Assembly (NCBI RefSeq): GCF_016587415.1
Contig: NZ_BNJI01000003.1
Coordinates: forward strand, 124,001 to 188,000
From: Ktedonobacter sp. SOSP1-85
Lineage (GTDB): Bacteria > Chloroflexota > Ktedonobacteria > Ktedonobacterales > Ktedonobacteraceae
Direction of reading: 5' to 3'
Length of the DNA: 64,000 nt
The position numbers were made by a program, and so were the translations under genes. Of this stretch, positions 37,345 through 46,972 are shown in pieces. Position 1 is the stretch's first letter; the number at the start of each line of letters is the position of its first letter. The notes beneath the pieces are model-generated. The model saw only the letters and a program-made list of their open reading frames with translations. It was not told the DNA's origin and ran no database searches.

Positions 37345-38323
37345 AGGGATGCGTCAGAACTGAGAACAAGACCTCAAGCCGAGATCCCTCCTTTTGTGGT
37401 AAACTGATGATCACGCAAGTATTTTTTGTAGGAGTGCCTCATGAACTGTCCATCTTGTCTATCCACAGTGATCAGGGAACAGAGGAAGAAAACAGTACTC
37501 GGCTACCGAACCTTCCGCTGTTCAACCTGCCAACGCATCTTTAATGAACGAACTGGCACTCCTTTTAATTACTTAGAATACCCGACAGAGATTGTTCTTC
37601 TTGTTGTCCTCTGGCGCCTGCGCTATAAGCTGAGTCTACGTGACCTCGCTGAGATATTTCTCGAACGCGGTTTTGTGTTTACCTATGAGGCGGTTCGGGA
37701 CTGGGAAGCTCGTTTTGCACCGTTGTTGGCGGATCAACTCCGTGCCAGAAGACGCGGACAAGCGCAAGCCTCCTGGTACGTCGATGAAACCTACGTCAAA
37801 GTCCACGGGAAGTGGTGTTACCTCTATCGGGCCATCGACCGGGATGGCAATCTCGTTGATTCCATGCTGAGCGAGAAACGGGATATGGATGCAGCTCAAC
37901 GGTTTTTCAAGCAGGCGGTTGAGACAGTTGGTTCTGTGCCAGAACGCATAACGACCGACGGGCATAACTCCTATCCACGAGCGATCCGTGTGATGCTCGG
38001 CTATGAGGTTCTCCATCGCTGTAACCCGTACCTGAACAACCGCTTGGAACAAGACCATCGTGGGATCAAGCAGCGCTATTATCCCATGCGCGGATTTGGA
38101 AGCTTCACGTCGGCATCACGCTTCTGCAGGGCGTTCGACGAGGTACGCCAGTTCTTCCGGTTTCGTACCACGATGAAGCAATACATTTCTCTTGCTGATC
38201 AACGCCGTCTGTTCTGCCATCGATTGGATACCTTGAAAGCCCTGTTCCTGGTAGCCTAAACGGAGTGTTGGATGGAGCCAGACATGATGTGATCTTCTGT
38301 GTTCTCAATTCTGACACATCCCT
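37345..38323 (+). mobile_element. IS6-like insertion sequence, intact, 979 bp
   Basis: Terminal inverted repeats of 24 bp lie at 37345-37368 (AGGGATGCGTCAGAACTGAG...) and 38300-38323, matching at 22 of 24 positions. They enclose one transposase gene. Immediate 8-bp flanks do not match each other, so no target duplication remains. The right end interrupts an aquaporin gene. Confidence 0.85.
37441..38259 (+). CDS. IS6-family transposase with N-terminal zinc ribbon
   Basis: 272 aa. An N-terminal zinc ribbon (CPSCLS ... CSTCQRIF) is followed by the DDE domain: YVDETYVKVHGKWCYLYRAID, ITTDGHNSYPRAI and NNRLEQDHRGIKQRYYPM. All three acidic residues are present and the frame is uninterrupted, so it is probably active. 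The position directly inside the two terminal repeats supports the element boundaries. Confidence 0.92.
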   Translation: MNCPSCLSTVIREQRKKTVLGYRTFRCSTCQRIFNERTGTPFNYLEYPTEIVLLVVLWRLRYKLSLRDLAEIFLERGFVFTYEAVRDWEARFAPLLADQLRARRRGQAQASWYVDETYVKVHGKWCYLYRAIDRDGNLVDSMLSEKRDMDAAQRFFKQAVETVGSVPERITTDGHNSYPRAIRVMLGYEVLHRCNPYLNNRLEQDHRGIKQRYYPMRGFGSFTSASRFCRAFDEVRQFFRFRTTMKQYISLADQRRLFCHRLDTLKALFLVA

Positions 38324-39078
38324 TCATCGTACTCAGCGTGGTCACCCTCATGTTCGGCTCAGGTTCACCGCTGGCTACCGTGCTTCCCAATCACAGCGTG
38401 CGCCGGCTGATGACGGGATTGATGCTCGCGGGAAGCGGACCGCTCGTGGCTATCTCACCTCTGGGCAAGCTGAGCGGCGCCCATCTCAACCCGGCTCTCT
38501 CGCTCGCGTTCTGGCTGCAAGGCAAGATGCATCAGCATGATCTTGCCTGTTATCTCGCAAGTCAAATGCTTGGGGCTGTGCTCGGGGCGGGAGTGGCCGT
38601 GCTGATCTGGAAGGAGAGCGCGGCACGTGTCCACAATGGGATCACCGCTCCAGGGATGGGATATCCTATCTGGAGCGTGTTTCTCATCGAGATGGGACTC
38701 ACCTGCCTGTTGGTTCTGGCGATTTTTCTCTTTCTCAGCAGCCATCGCCTGATGCATTGGACCCCTTTCATGACCTGGCTTCTGGTGGCATTCTTCTACT
38801 GGCAGGCTGCGCCCATCTCTGGCTCCAGCCTCAATCCCGCTCGCAGCTTTGGCCCCGCTCTGGTCTCCTGGTTCTGGCGCGACCAGTGGGCGTATGTCCT
38901 TGCTTCTCCCATCGGGGCACTGCTTGCCGTGGGCCTCTTTCGATTGCTGAGCCTGGTGGGCATACACGATGTGTTGACGGCCAAGCTGTTCCACGCCCCA
39001 CGCTACCGATGCATCTTTAACCATATCAAAGCGCCACAAATCAATACCGATCAGGAGGGAAAATTGATCACGCCGTGA
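38299..39078 (+). pseudogene. Aquaporin/glycerol-channel (MIP) gene, 5' end replaced by IS
   Basis: Both channel signatures are present: LSGAHLNPALSLAFWL and GSSLNPARSFGPAL. Six-TM topology is nearly complete, but the first TM begins at once (HPFIVLSVVTLMFGS) and the usual N-terminus is missing. The GTG start at 38299 and the first seven or so codons lie inside the right terminal repeat of the IS, so the insertion removed the native start and may have supplied a new one. Whether a working channel is made is open. Water or glycerol transport is the family role. Confidence 0.75.
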
Positions 39079-39093
39079 CGGAGGAACTGTGCA

Positions 39094-40003
39094 GGCTGTG
39101 TTGCAAGAAGTAAGCTGATTTGCTAAAGTGAAGCGAAAAAAGCAAATGAGGACCCCATGGCCGAGCAGAATCCGTTCAAATGGCGTCATTTCCAAGCCGA
39201 GATTATTCTCCTGTGCGTACGCTGGTACCTACGATACGCGCTTAGCTATCGCGATCTGGAAGAGATGATGTCCGAGCGTGGACTCTGCGTCGATCACACC
39301 ACCGTGTATCGCTGGGTTCAGCGCTACGCTCCCGAACTGGAAAAACGTTGTCGACCGTACCTGAAAGCTTGCAGTGACTCCTGGAAAGTAGACGAAACAG
39401 ACATCAAGATCAAAAAAGCCTGGACGTATCTGTATCGCGCCGTCGACTCCGAAGGGAACACGCTGGAGTTTCTCTTGAGTCCAACCCGCGATGCCGAGGC
39501 TGCTACACGCTTTTTCTGCAAAGTGCTGCACTCCACTGTGGTTTCCGCACCTCAAGCGTGTCCCAGCGAGGAACAGGGAGCACAGCCCACGGCTCCGACA
39601 GTTCCCACTTCCATGATACTGACTCCTCGTGTGATCAATGTCGATAAAAACGCGGCCTATCCCAAAGCCATTGCCGACTTGAAAGCCGCTGGAGTCCTGC
39701 CTGAACACGTAGAATTGAGGCAGGTGAAATACCTCAACAATCTGATTGAACAAGACCATCGATTCATCAAACGGCTGACGAAGCCAGGAATGGGCTTTTT
39801 CACCTTCGCGACGGCCTGGCGAACCTTACAAGGATACGAGATAATGAACATCCTGAGGAAAGGGCAAGTACAAGGGGTGGCAAAAGGAGATGTCGGAGGG
39901 CAGGTCGCACTGGTTGCCACGCTGTTTGGAGCGGCCGTGTAAGAAAGATGGTGAGGAACAACCACATCCAGTTTCTTTCTTTGCGATTTCTTGCAACACA
40001 ACC
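39094..40003 (+). mobile_element. IS6-like insertion sequence, second type, 910 bp
   Basis: Ends GGCTGTGTTGCAAGAA (39094-39109) and its near-complement at 39988-40003 flank one transposase gene. The same ends bound the broken copy at 44866-45784. No target duplication is visible. The right end cuts a sigma-factor gene. Confidence 0.85.
39157..39942 (+). CDS. IS6-family (IS26-like) transposase
   Basis: 261 aa: FKWRHFQAEIILLCVRWYLRY, DHTTVYRWVQRYAPE, first Asp in WKVDETDIKIK (family usually DETYIK), second Asp in VINVDKNAAYPKAI, Glu in NLIEQDHRFIK. About 25 extra residues rich in Pro/Thr/Ser lie between the first and second Asp. The gene is intact. Its near twin at 44927 carries a stop. Confidence 0.9.
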   Translation: MAEQNPFKWRHFQAEIILLCVRWYLRYALSYRDLEEMMSERGLCVDHTTVYRWVQRYAPELEKRCRPYLKACSDSWKVDETDIKIKKAWTYLYRAVDSEGNTLEFLLSPTRDAEAATRFFCKVLHSTVVSAPQACPSEEQGAQPTAPTVPTSMILTPRVINVDKNAAYPKAIADLKAAGVLPEHVELRQVKYLNNLIEQDHRFIKRLTKPGMGFFTFATAWRTLQGYEIMNILRKGQVQGVAKGDVGGQVALVATLFGAAV

Positions 40004-40240
40004 GTCTGGGTTGCCTGGGCTCGTCCCACAAACTGCTTCGCCACAACCGCTGCACCATGAAGCTCTCCTGCTCCGCCCGCAGGCACGGACATGGGATCGC
40101 GTCGGAGTACCACCTCTGGATCGAGCACGGCGAGCAGCGCGTCAAAGTTCCCGCCACGCGCGGCCGTGAGGAAGGCTTCGACCACTTCTCGGCTGGCAGA
40201 CAGGTCCGCATCTTGCAGAGGTGTGTGCTTTCTTCGAGAG
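40004..40240 (-). pseudogene. ECF sigma factor (SigJ/ECF41-type), C-terminal fragment
   Basis: About 78 codons encode REVVEAFLTAARGGNFDALLAVLDPEVVLR and the following GAAVVAKQFVGRAQ, the SnoaL-like C-terminal extension of ECF41 sigma factors. The sigma-2 and sigma-4 regions are absent upstream and the 3' end is cut exactly at the IS end (40003). Confidence 0.75.
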
Positions 40241-40323
40241 CAGCCTACGAAAAAGAGACTCTGACTCACTGTTCTCCCAAAAACCATAGGCGTTCCAACT
40301 CAAGCGCATTCGCAATTAATACC

Positions 40324-40959
40324 TCAATGTACGTCCAGACCGTCAAGAAGTTGAGCAAGACCATTCACAATGCGCTCTTCACTCCAACCAAGCGTATGCC
40401 GCTGATAGAGGTAGAGGTCCACCTGAATCGCCGCCAACAAGCACTCCGCGAGGTACTCGCAATCCAGATCTGCACGACATGCCCCCATCTTCACGGCAAT
40501 TTGGAAATAGAATACAACTCTTTCCCTGTTCCAGGTAAACCCTTCACACTGATAAAAACTCCGATCCCCCTGCGCCTGATATGCCCTGTATAAAGCCAAC
40601 AGATACGTTGTATGCTCTTCAATGAAGCGCGCGAACTTCTTGAGGAACAGATAGATGAGCTGAATTGGTTGTGCCTCACCCTGCTCAAAACCAAAATTGC
40701 CCTTCGCCTCTTTCTGAAATTGCTCAAAATGTGGGGTAAGTAATGCTTCTAAAAGTTCCCCTTTATGGGCAAAATGTCGATATAGAGTTCCTTGCCCAAC
40801 GCCAGCCGCTTTTGCAATTTCCGTCATCGTGACCGACTCAATATCACGCTCTGCAAAAAGCTCCTGCGCTGTTTGCAGCAACTGCTGCTTATTAGCTACT
40901 GCATCACGACGCTCTTCACGCCTCTGTTTCAGCTCAACAGCCTTCCCTGGTCGCTCCAT
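40324..40959 (-). CDS. TetR-family repressor
   Basis: 211 aa. The HTH region is TAQELFAERDIESVTMTEIAKAAGVGQGTLYRHFAHKGELLEALL, followed by a helical ligand domain. ATG 40959 is chosen because GGAGG lies 6 bases upstream. It is divergent from the SDR gene at 41160. The shared 200-base intergenic region holds two identical 17-bp operator-like repeats, one inside the SDR promoter, so it most likely represses the SDR gene and perhaps itself. The inducer is unknown. Confidence 0.9.
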   Translation of the reverse strand: MERPGKAVELKQRREERRDAVANKQQLLQTAQELFAERDIESVTMTEIAKAAGVGQGTLYRHFAHKGELLEALLTPHFEQFQKEAKGNFGFEQGEAQPIQLIYLFLKKFARFIEEHTTYLLALYRAYQAQGDRSFYQCEGFTWNRERVVFYFQIAVKMGACRADLDCEYLAECLLAAIQVDLYLYQRHTLGWSEERIVNGLAQLLDGLDVH

Positions 40960-40979
40960 GTAAAGCCTCCTATGCCCTC

Positions 40980-41008
40980 TTGACAAAACGGATTATCGTC
41001 CGTATAAT
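40980..41008 (+). promoter_or_regulatory. Consensus sigma-70 promoter of SDR gene
   Basis: TTGACA (40980-40985), a 17-base spacer and TATAAT (41003-41008), all perfect consensus. The spacer is itself the operator-like repeat. Transcription would give a leader of about 145 bases before ATG 41160. Confidence 0.85.
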
Positions 41009-41033
41009 GTGCTAAGAAACGGATTATCGTCCG
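40986..41033. promoter_or_regulatory. Two identical operator repeats, probable TetR sites
   Basis: AAACGGATTATCGTCCG occurs at 40986-41002 (the promoter spacer) and 41017-41033. The centre-to-centre distance is 31 bases, about three helical turns, so bound dimers would sit on the same face. Each has outer dyad CGGA/TCCG. Binding to the first copy would block RNA polymerase directly. Confidence 0.75.
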
Positions 41034-41159
41034 CTAATACTATACCATAAAGTAGCCGATACAGGCGAGTTCTCCTTCATGCTCTCTAGTCTGGTGGTCT
41101 TCTGTTCGAAAAGGACAGATAAGCCTGTCTCTCGACCTCTTTATCGAAAGGATACATCT

Positions 41160-41909
41160 ATGTCTAAACTTCAAGGAAAAGTGGCTTTGGTAACTGGAGG
41201 CAATAGCGGTATCGGCCTCGCTACTGCCAAGGAGTTTCATGCCCAGGGTGCAAAAGTCGTGATCTCAGGACGCAACCGTGAAACATTAGAGGTTGTCGAG
41301 AAAGAATTGGGTGAAGGTGTGCTGACTGTTCCCTCGAATGTTTCAAAACTCAGTGATATTGATGAGCTGATGGCGCAAACAAAAGCCACCTTTGGCAATT
41401 TAGATATTCTCTTTGTCAATGCAGGTATTGTCATTCAAGGTATGCTTGGAAAAATCACGGAAGAAGACTTTGACGCGGTCATCAACACCAATTTTAAAGG
41501 GGCATTCTTCACCATTCAGAAAGCCTTGCCCCTTTTGAATGATGGAGCATCCATCATTCTCAGTGGCTCGATCAATGCCCACATGGCAATTCCCGGCAGT
41601 TCAATTTATTCGGCAAGCAAAGCCGCGATCCACTCGCTCTCTCGCTCTCTCTCCTCTGAGTTAATTGAGCGTGGTATTCGCGTCAATACCATCACGATTG
41701 GCCCAACCGAAACCTCAATCCTGGGAAGTTTCTCACCAGAACAATATGCCGCGTTCAAACAACATATTGGGCAACGTTCGCCTGTCAAACGATTAGGAAC
41801 ATCTGAGGAGATCGCCAAGGTTGCTCTGTTCCTCGCGTCCTCGGATTCCTCCTTCGTGGTTGGTTCTGAGATCTATGCTGAAGGCGGGATGCTTTTCAAT
41901 AGACTCTAG
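41160..41909 (+). CDS. Short-chain dehydrogenase/reductase
   Basis: 249-aa classical SDR. Cofactor motif TGGNSGIG (12-19), NAG (87-89) and catalytic Ser137, Tyr150 and Lys154 (YSASK) are all correctly spaced. The C-terminus EGGMLFNRL is typical. ATG 41160 follows GAAAGGATACATCT. Arg residues after the second strand (SGRNR) favour NADP(H). It is the likely target of the divergent TetR regulator, as for many detoxification or quinone-type reductases. The substrate cannot be inferred. Confidence 0.9.
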   Translation: MSKLQGKVALVTGGNSGIGLATAKEFHAQGAKVVISGRNRETLEVVEKELGEGVLTVPSNVSKLSDIDELMAQTKATFGNLDILFVNAGIVIQGMLGKITEEDFDAVINTNFKGAFFTIQKALPLLNDGASIILSGSINAHMAIPGSSIYSASKAAIHSLSRSLSSELIERGIRVNTITIGPTETSILGSFSPEQYAAFKQHIGQRSPVKRLGTSEEIAKVALFLASSDSSFVVGSEIYAEGGMLFNRL

Positions 41910-41933
41910 GTATTTCACCTGTTTCTTAATTAG

Positions 41934-41977
41934 AGAGCGTTCGCTCGTCCCTCAATCCAGGCTCCTGCGAACGCTCT
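41934..41977 (+). terminator. Terminator after SDR gene
   Basis: AGAGCGTTCGC pairs perfectly with GCGAACGCTCT and is followed by TTGTTCTT, 25 bases past the SDR stop. Confidence 0.8.
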
Positions 41978-42055
41978 TTGTTCTTGGTCGGTCACATTAC
42001 ACAAGCGACCACTCAGCCATTGCATACCTCCTGTATGCATTTAAGATCTGCAAAT

Positions 42056-42870
42056 CTAGCCAGCATTTGCCTGCTCAGCTCGATACTTCTTCACAGCTCG
42101 GAAAAGGGTCAACCGCGCGAAGATTCCTGCGCTAATACTCATGATCCCTATCAGAAGAAAGATAGTATCGAGGCGACCAAAATGCATGCCTGAGACTGTA
42201 ACATCTAAATTAGCCAGAAGCGTCGAGGCGAGTGTACTAGCAAGCAAACCTCCTGTCAGGGACGCGACGGTAATCATTGGTATCTCAAAAGCCATGACAC
42301 GCCCAATCAATTTGCGAGGCGTCACCAGGACAGTCAATGGTCGTACAGAAACGAATATGCAGGAGCTAAAAACACCAAATAAGAAGCCACAAATCATGCC
42401 TGGAATCATGGTAGTGCTCCGTGAGAGAATCATCATCACAACGCCACTACAGATCAAACCAATCCAGAGCACCTGACTTCGGTGAAGCGCTTTGCTAGGT
42501 ACCCAATGAATGGAAGCCCCAACACCACACCTATACCAAAACTCCCAACATATAACCCTAGCCAGACTTCGGGTATATGCAAATTCTCTACTCCGTAGAG
42601 GTACTCAAAGGAGTTATATGCCATCCCACCGAACATAAAAATCATGCCACTAATAAGTAACGTAATAAGAATAGGACTCCCCACAAAGAAGCGCAGGCCC
42701 TCCATAAACTCAGACCAAAATCCCTGCTTCTCCTTTGCCGTATCCTCCTTTATTATTGGGAGCTTGATTGCCATAATGACCAGAAATGAGACAAGAAACG
42801 AGAGAGCGTTTAACCCAAAAGCCCATGTAGGACCAAGGGCGATATAAAGCGGAGCCGCCAACTCTTCCTG
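42056..42870 (-). pseudogene. MFS transporter (DHA3-like), truncated and frameshifted
   Basis: Two adjoining frames (near 42870-42454 and 42476-42056) together give the C-terminal two thirds of an MFS efflux protein: GPTWAFGLNALSFLVSFLVIM, YGVENLHIPEVWLGLYVGSFGIG, then after a frameshift near 42470 GMICGFLFGVFSSCIFVSVRPL. The N-terminal about 150 residues are replaced by transposase sequence at 42870. Confidence 0.8.
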
Positions 42871-43975
42871 CTGATCGTCGAAACCTTTGTACCAGCCGGA
42901 GCCTGTGTGGATCTGGTCATCGACGAAACGCTGGAACGGCGGTGGGGCAGCAAAATCAGCAAGCGAGGGCATTACCGCGACAGCGCGCTCTCCAGTAAAG
43001 AACGCTCGGTGAGCAGCCCCGGATTGCGCTGGATTGTGATGGCAGTGGTCGTGGGCCTTCCTTGGACCAAACAGAGATGGGCTTTACCTTTCCTGTGTGT
43101 GCTCGCGACGACTCCCGAAGTGAGCACACGGCTGGGAAAGCGACACAAAACCATCAGCATGTGGGCGCATCAGATGATCAGTCTGGTCCGCCGATGGCTT
43201 CCCGATCAGCCTATCAAGCTGATGGGCGACACTGCGTACAGTGTGCTGGAATTGGGTCTGCATGCCCAGCATCAGCAGGTGGCCCTACTCACAACTGGCC
43301 AGTTGGATGCAGTGCTCCACGAACCACCTCCAGAGCGCACTCAGCAGACCATTGGTCGCCCGCGGGTGGTGGGCCAACGTCTTCCTGCTCTGGAAATGAT
43401 CTTACAGGACTCGCAAACCGTCTGGCAACCCCTCACCCTGGACTGGTATGGCCAAGGAAAACGAATCCTGCAGATCTGCACCGGCACGGCTCTGTGGTAC
43501 CGCTATGGATATCAGCCGTTACCGATTCGATGGGTTCTCACGCGCGATCCCTCAGGCAAGCATCTTCCAAAAGCCATCTTTTCCACTGACCCTGCCCAGC
43601 CAGCAATAGAGATCATCAAGGATTTTATGCGCACGCTGGAGTCTGGAAGTGACATTTGAGGAGGGACGCGCCCATCTGGGCATCGAAACACAACGCCAAT
43701 GGTCGGATCGCGCCATTGAGCGCTCGACGCCTCTCCTCTTTGGCCTCTTCAGCCTCGTGACACTCTTTGGGAGGGCTTTGCATCCTGATGGACTGCTTCC
43801 TGTCGCTCAAGCCGCTTGGTACCGCAAGCACACTGCCACGTTCTGTGATGTGCTCGCTCTCATCAGGCGCCGTCTGTGGGGCCAGGGAACTTTTCCCACA
43901 TCACCCACCGATCCAGGCGTGGTTTTAGTGCCCCGCTCCACCCTTGAGCGATTATCGTGGGCAGTCTGTTATTAA
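42870..43975 (+). pseudogene. IS701/IS4-like DDE transposase, truncated and frameshifted
   Basis: It starts in mid-gene at VPAGACVDLVIDETLERRWG, continues through SSGLRW-type strand (SSPGLRWIVMAVVVGLPWTKQRWALPF), GDTAYSV and RWVLTRDP, then shifts frame near 43645 into VTFEEGRAHLGIETQRQWSD and on to the normal end. The N-terminal third is gone. Confidence 0.8.
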
Positions 43976-43984
43976 ATTGGAAAT

Positions 43985-44865
43985 GTACAAAGTCAAGCCC
44001 AGCTCTGGTGTATTATTCCGGAGGACTTCAGGTCATTGGAGGCCGGATCAGCCTTGGTTCACTGGTCGCCTTTCTCACACTCCAAAGCCAATTCTTTCCC
44101 ACCCTACGTCAGTTGCTCGGCGTCCCTCTCGACATCCAAGCAGCACTCGCCCTCTTCGAACGCCTTTTCGCCTACCTTGATCTTCCCATCGAGATTGCCG
44201 ATCGTTCCCATGCCAAGGCACTTGGTCAGGTCACCGGACATATTCGCTTCCATCATGTACATTTCCGTTATCAACCGGAGCGACCAACACTGATAGATGT
44301 CGATTTCACGGTTCAACCAGGGCAACTCGTCGCCCTGGTTGGTCCAAGCGGCGCAGGCAAGACCACCACAGCCTATCTGCTCCCTAGGTTCTACGATGTG
44401 GAGCAAGACATGGTAGAGATCGATGGCCAGGATGTGCGCTCCGTGACGCAGGAGAGCCTCCTCCAGCAGATCGGGATCGTCACACAGGAAACCTACTTGT
44501 TCAACGCGACGATTCGCGAGAATATCGCCTACGGATATCCCGGTGCTACTGATGAAGAGGTGATGACCGCAGCACAGGCTGCACAGATCCACGAACGCAT
44601 TCTGCAACTGCCTCACGGCTACGAGACCGTGGTGGGCCCACGTGGCAACACGCTCTCAGGTGGAGAGAAGCAGCGCGTCGCCATCGCTCGTGTCTTCCTC
44701 AAAAATCCGCGCATCTTGATTCTCGACGAGGCGACCAGCGCGCTCGATACCCATACCGAGCGCCTCATACAAATGGCTCTCGCTGAACTCAGGAGAGGAC
44801 GCACGACGCTGGCGATTGCGCATCGCCTCTCGACGATTCTCTCTGCCGACCAGATCTTGGTCATG
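43985..44865 (+). pseudogene. ABC exporter ATPase half, truncated at both ends
   Basis: Only the last TM segment (ALVYYSGGLQVIGGRISLGS) and the nucleotide-binding domain remain. Walker A is VGPSGAGKTTTAYLLPRF, Q-loop VTQETYLF, signature LSGGEKQR, Walker B ILILDEATSALD and switch His in AIAHRLSTI. The 5' part is replaced by the transposase relic. The 3' end stops at LVM where an IS begins (44866), with 16 IS-encoded codons following. Confidence 0.85.
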
Positions 44866-45784
44866 GGTTGTGTTGCAAGAATTATGAAGAAATCAAAAGA
44901 AGAATGAAGTTCCTTCCTGGTGTCGTTTAAGCGACCACTCCAAAGAACCTGGCAATAAAGGCATTCTGGCCTCGCACATCTCCTTTGTTCACGCCTTGTA
45001 GTTGCCCTTTCCGAATCATGTTTATCACCTCGAAGCCTTGTACGGTTCGCCAAGCTGTCTCGAAGGAAAAGAAGCCCATCCCCGGCTTCGTCAACCGCTT
45101 GATGAAGCGATGATCTTGTTCGATGAGATTATTGAGATATTTCACCTGTCTCAACTCCACGTGCTGAGGCAGCGCTCCAGCGGATTTGAGCTCACCAATG
45201 GCTTTGGGATAGGCCGCGTTCTTGTCGACATTGATCACACGAGGGGCTGACGTGATGGTTATGACGTCAGTCAGAGCTATGGGCTGAGTCACCTGCTCAG
45301 CGACCGGACATGCCAGAGGAACGAAACGAGCAGTCGAGGCGAGTGCTTTCAGGAAGAAGCGTTTCGCTGCCTCGGCATCGCGCGTCGGGCTCAAGAGAAA
45401 CTCCAGTGTCTTCCCTTCGGAATCGACGGCTCGGTAGAGATAGACCCAGGCTTTTTTGATCTTAAGATAGGTCTCATCAACGCGCCAGGAGTCGTTGCAT
45501 GCTTTGAGATACGGTCGGCAGCGTTTTTCCAGTTCCGGCGCATACCGCTGCACCCAGCGATAGATCGTCGTGTGATCAATACGCAGACCCCGTTCGAGCA
45601 TTATCTCTTCCAGGTCACGATAACTGAACGCGTACCGCAGGTATCAGCGCACACAGAGGAGAATCATGTCGGGCTGAAAGTGACGCCACTTGAACGAATG
45701 CTGATGACTCATCAAGGGTACTCCTCGGCTACGCCTCAAATAAAGAAGAGTGTACCATCGCACCCTCATTCTTGCAACACAACC
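44866..45784 (-). mobile_element. IS6-like element, second type, copy 2 (inactive)
   Basis: The ends GGTTGTGTTGCAAGAA at 44866-44881 and its exact complement at 45769-45784 match those of 39094-40003. The element has interrupted the ABC exporter on one side and an unrelated transposase start on the other. Confidence 0.85.
44927..45712 (-). pseudogene. IS6-family transposase with premature stop
   Basis: It reads from ATG 45712 (MSHQHSFKWRHFQPDMILLC), meets TGA at 45646-45644 where the twin at 39157 has Trp, then continues in the same frame to the end. The downstream part keeps DETYLKIKKAW, NVDKNAAYPKAI and NLIEQDHRFIK. Restart at an internal codon would lack the N-terminal HTH. Confidence 0.85.
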
Positions 45785-45855
45785 TCTTTAAGCAACGGAC
45801 GAATGTCCGACCATTCGTGTGTCGGTTCTCGGCGCTCATATCGTTGCCTGGGCAT
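45785..45855 (-). pseudogene. N-terminal scrap of another transposase-like ORF
   Basis: ATG 45855 begins MPRQRYERREPTHEWSDIRP, reminiscent of the start of helix-turn-helix/Mu-type transposases seen in this kind of genome, and is cut after 24 codons by the IS end. Recognition is tentative. Confidence 0.3.
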
Positions 45856-45967
45856 GAGTTCCCCCTCCGCATACGCGAGGCATCGACAAACACGTGTATT
45901 CTCCTCTTTTTAGAGTAAAACCTTTTGAAAGCAAACGCAAGGTTCATGCGTTCCAGTTCATCTGATT

Positions 45968-46726
45968 TTATTCCAGGAGGTATTGCACATCAGAGTCAAG
46001 CATGATTTGGCCAGGTTTCAGCCCTCGCACCTCACGTTGTTGCTCTCCCCCTTTGGCGTACCAATCATGATGGGAGGCTTGCTGCGCCAAGCGTATCTCT
46101 TGCTCTTCTTTTGCAAGGGATGTTGAGAAGACAATGGGCTGATAGTTGGTTTCGGTGGGAGAGGGATCAGGCTCTGTTGTTTGCTGCTCGTTCCCCTCCT
46201 GAAAGAGCTCCTGCAAGTGCTTTTGGAAAGCTTCCCGTGCCTCGACCGCAAAACGAGTGGCCAATGAGTCAAGAGAGGCATTGGCATCTACTCTAGTCGC
46301 ATCGATGTAGAGCTCTCTCCCCCAAATCAAATGTTCCTGTTGACATTGTTCAAGAATGGCATCAAAAAAGCGACGAAAAATAGCGAGACCGTAACGCGTT
46401 CGAATACGGCTCAGGCTTGAATGGTCAGTCAAAGGATCATCCAGGTCGTAGCCAAGATACCAGCGAACGCTGAGCCGGTCAGTAACTAAACGCATGAGCA
46501 AGCGCTCAGAGCGTATATCTTCAAAAAACATAACCAACTGGAGCTTGAAGAACACTATCGGATCAATAGAAGGCCGGCCTTTGCTGGCATAGGCCTCCTC
46601 GACAAACGTTCGCACAAACGAGAGATCAAGTTTGCGTTCCAGATGTCGATAAAAATGGTCCTGCGGGACCAGTTCCTCTAAAGATACAGCCGTCAAAGGG
46701 GCAAACGTTCGCTCTTTGAAACCCAT
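45968..46726 (-). pseudogene. IS1182-like transposase, C-terminally truncated
   Basis: 252 codons from ATG 46726: LVPQDHFYRHLERKLDLSFV, GRPSIDPIVFFKLQLVMFFEDIRSERLLM, SVRWYLGYDLDDPLTDHSSLSRIR and ELYIDATRVDANAS (first Asp). IS1182-type transposases run to about 450 residues or more, so the part with the remaining catalytic residues is missing. Confidence 0.8.
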
Positions 46727-46972
46727 CACGGTCGTTACTCCTCCTGTTACATTGCACTTCACCCATCCTCTCATGTCAAGCTCGACAAAGATTTTTTCAA
46801 CAGGCTGCCGGTCGTTTTTGAGCCATTCGTTGCATACGTCATTGAACGTTGCTGACAGGTCAATCTTGAGCACATACACAGGCTTGCCAACGTACCTCGC
46901 TTCTGCTATACTCACCCGCGTTGGGATGTTGGGATGTTGGGGAAACGTCTGTTGGGAAGAAGAAAGAAACCG

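Noticed and set aside
39826..40287. 153-codon minus-strand ORF as one sigma-factor-like gene
   Set aside because: Only the part outside the IS (above 40003) matches a sigma-factor extension; the rest is antisense transposase.
43062..43589. 175-codon plus-strand ORF overlapping the IS701-like relic
   Set aside because: It is a shifted frame of the recognisable transposase relic at 42870-43975.
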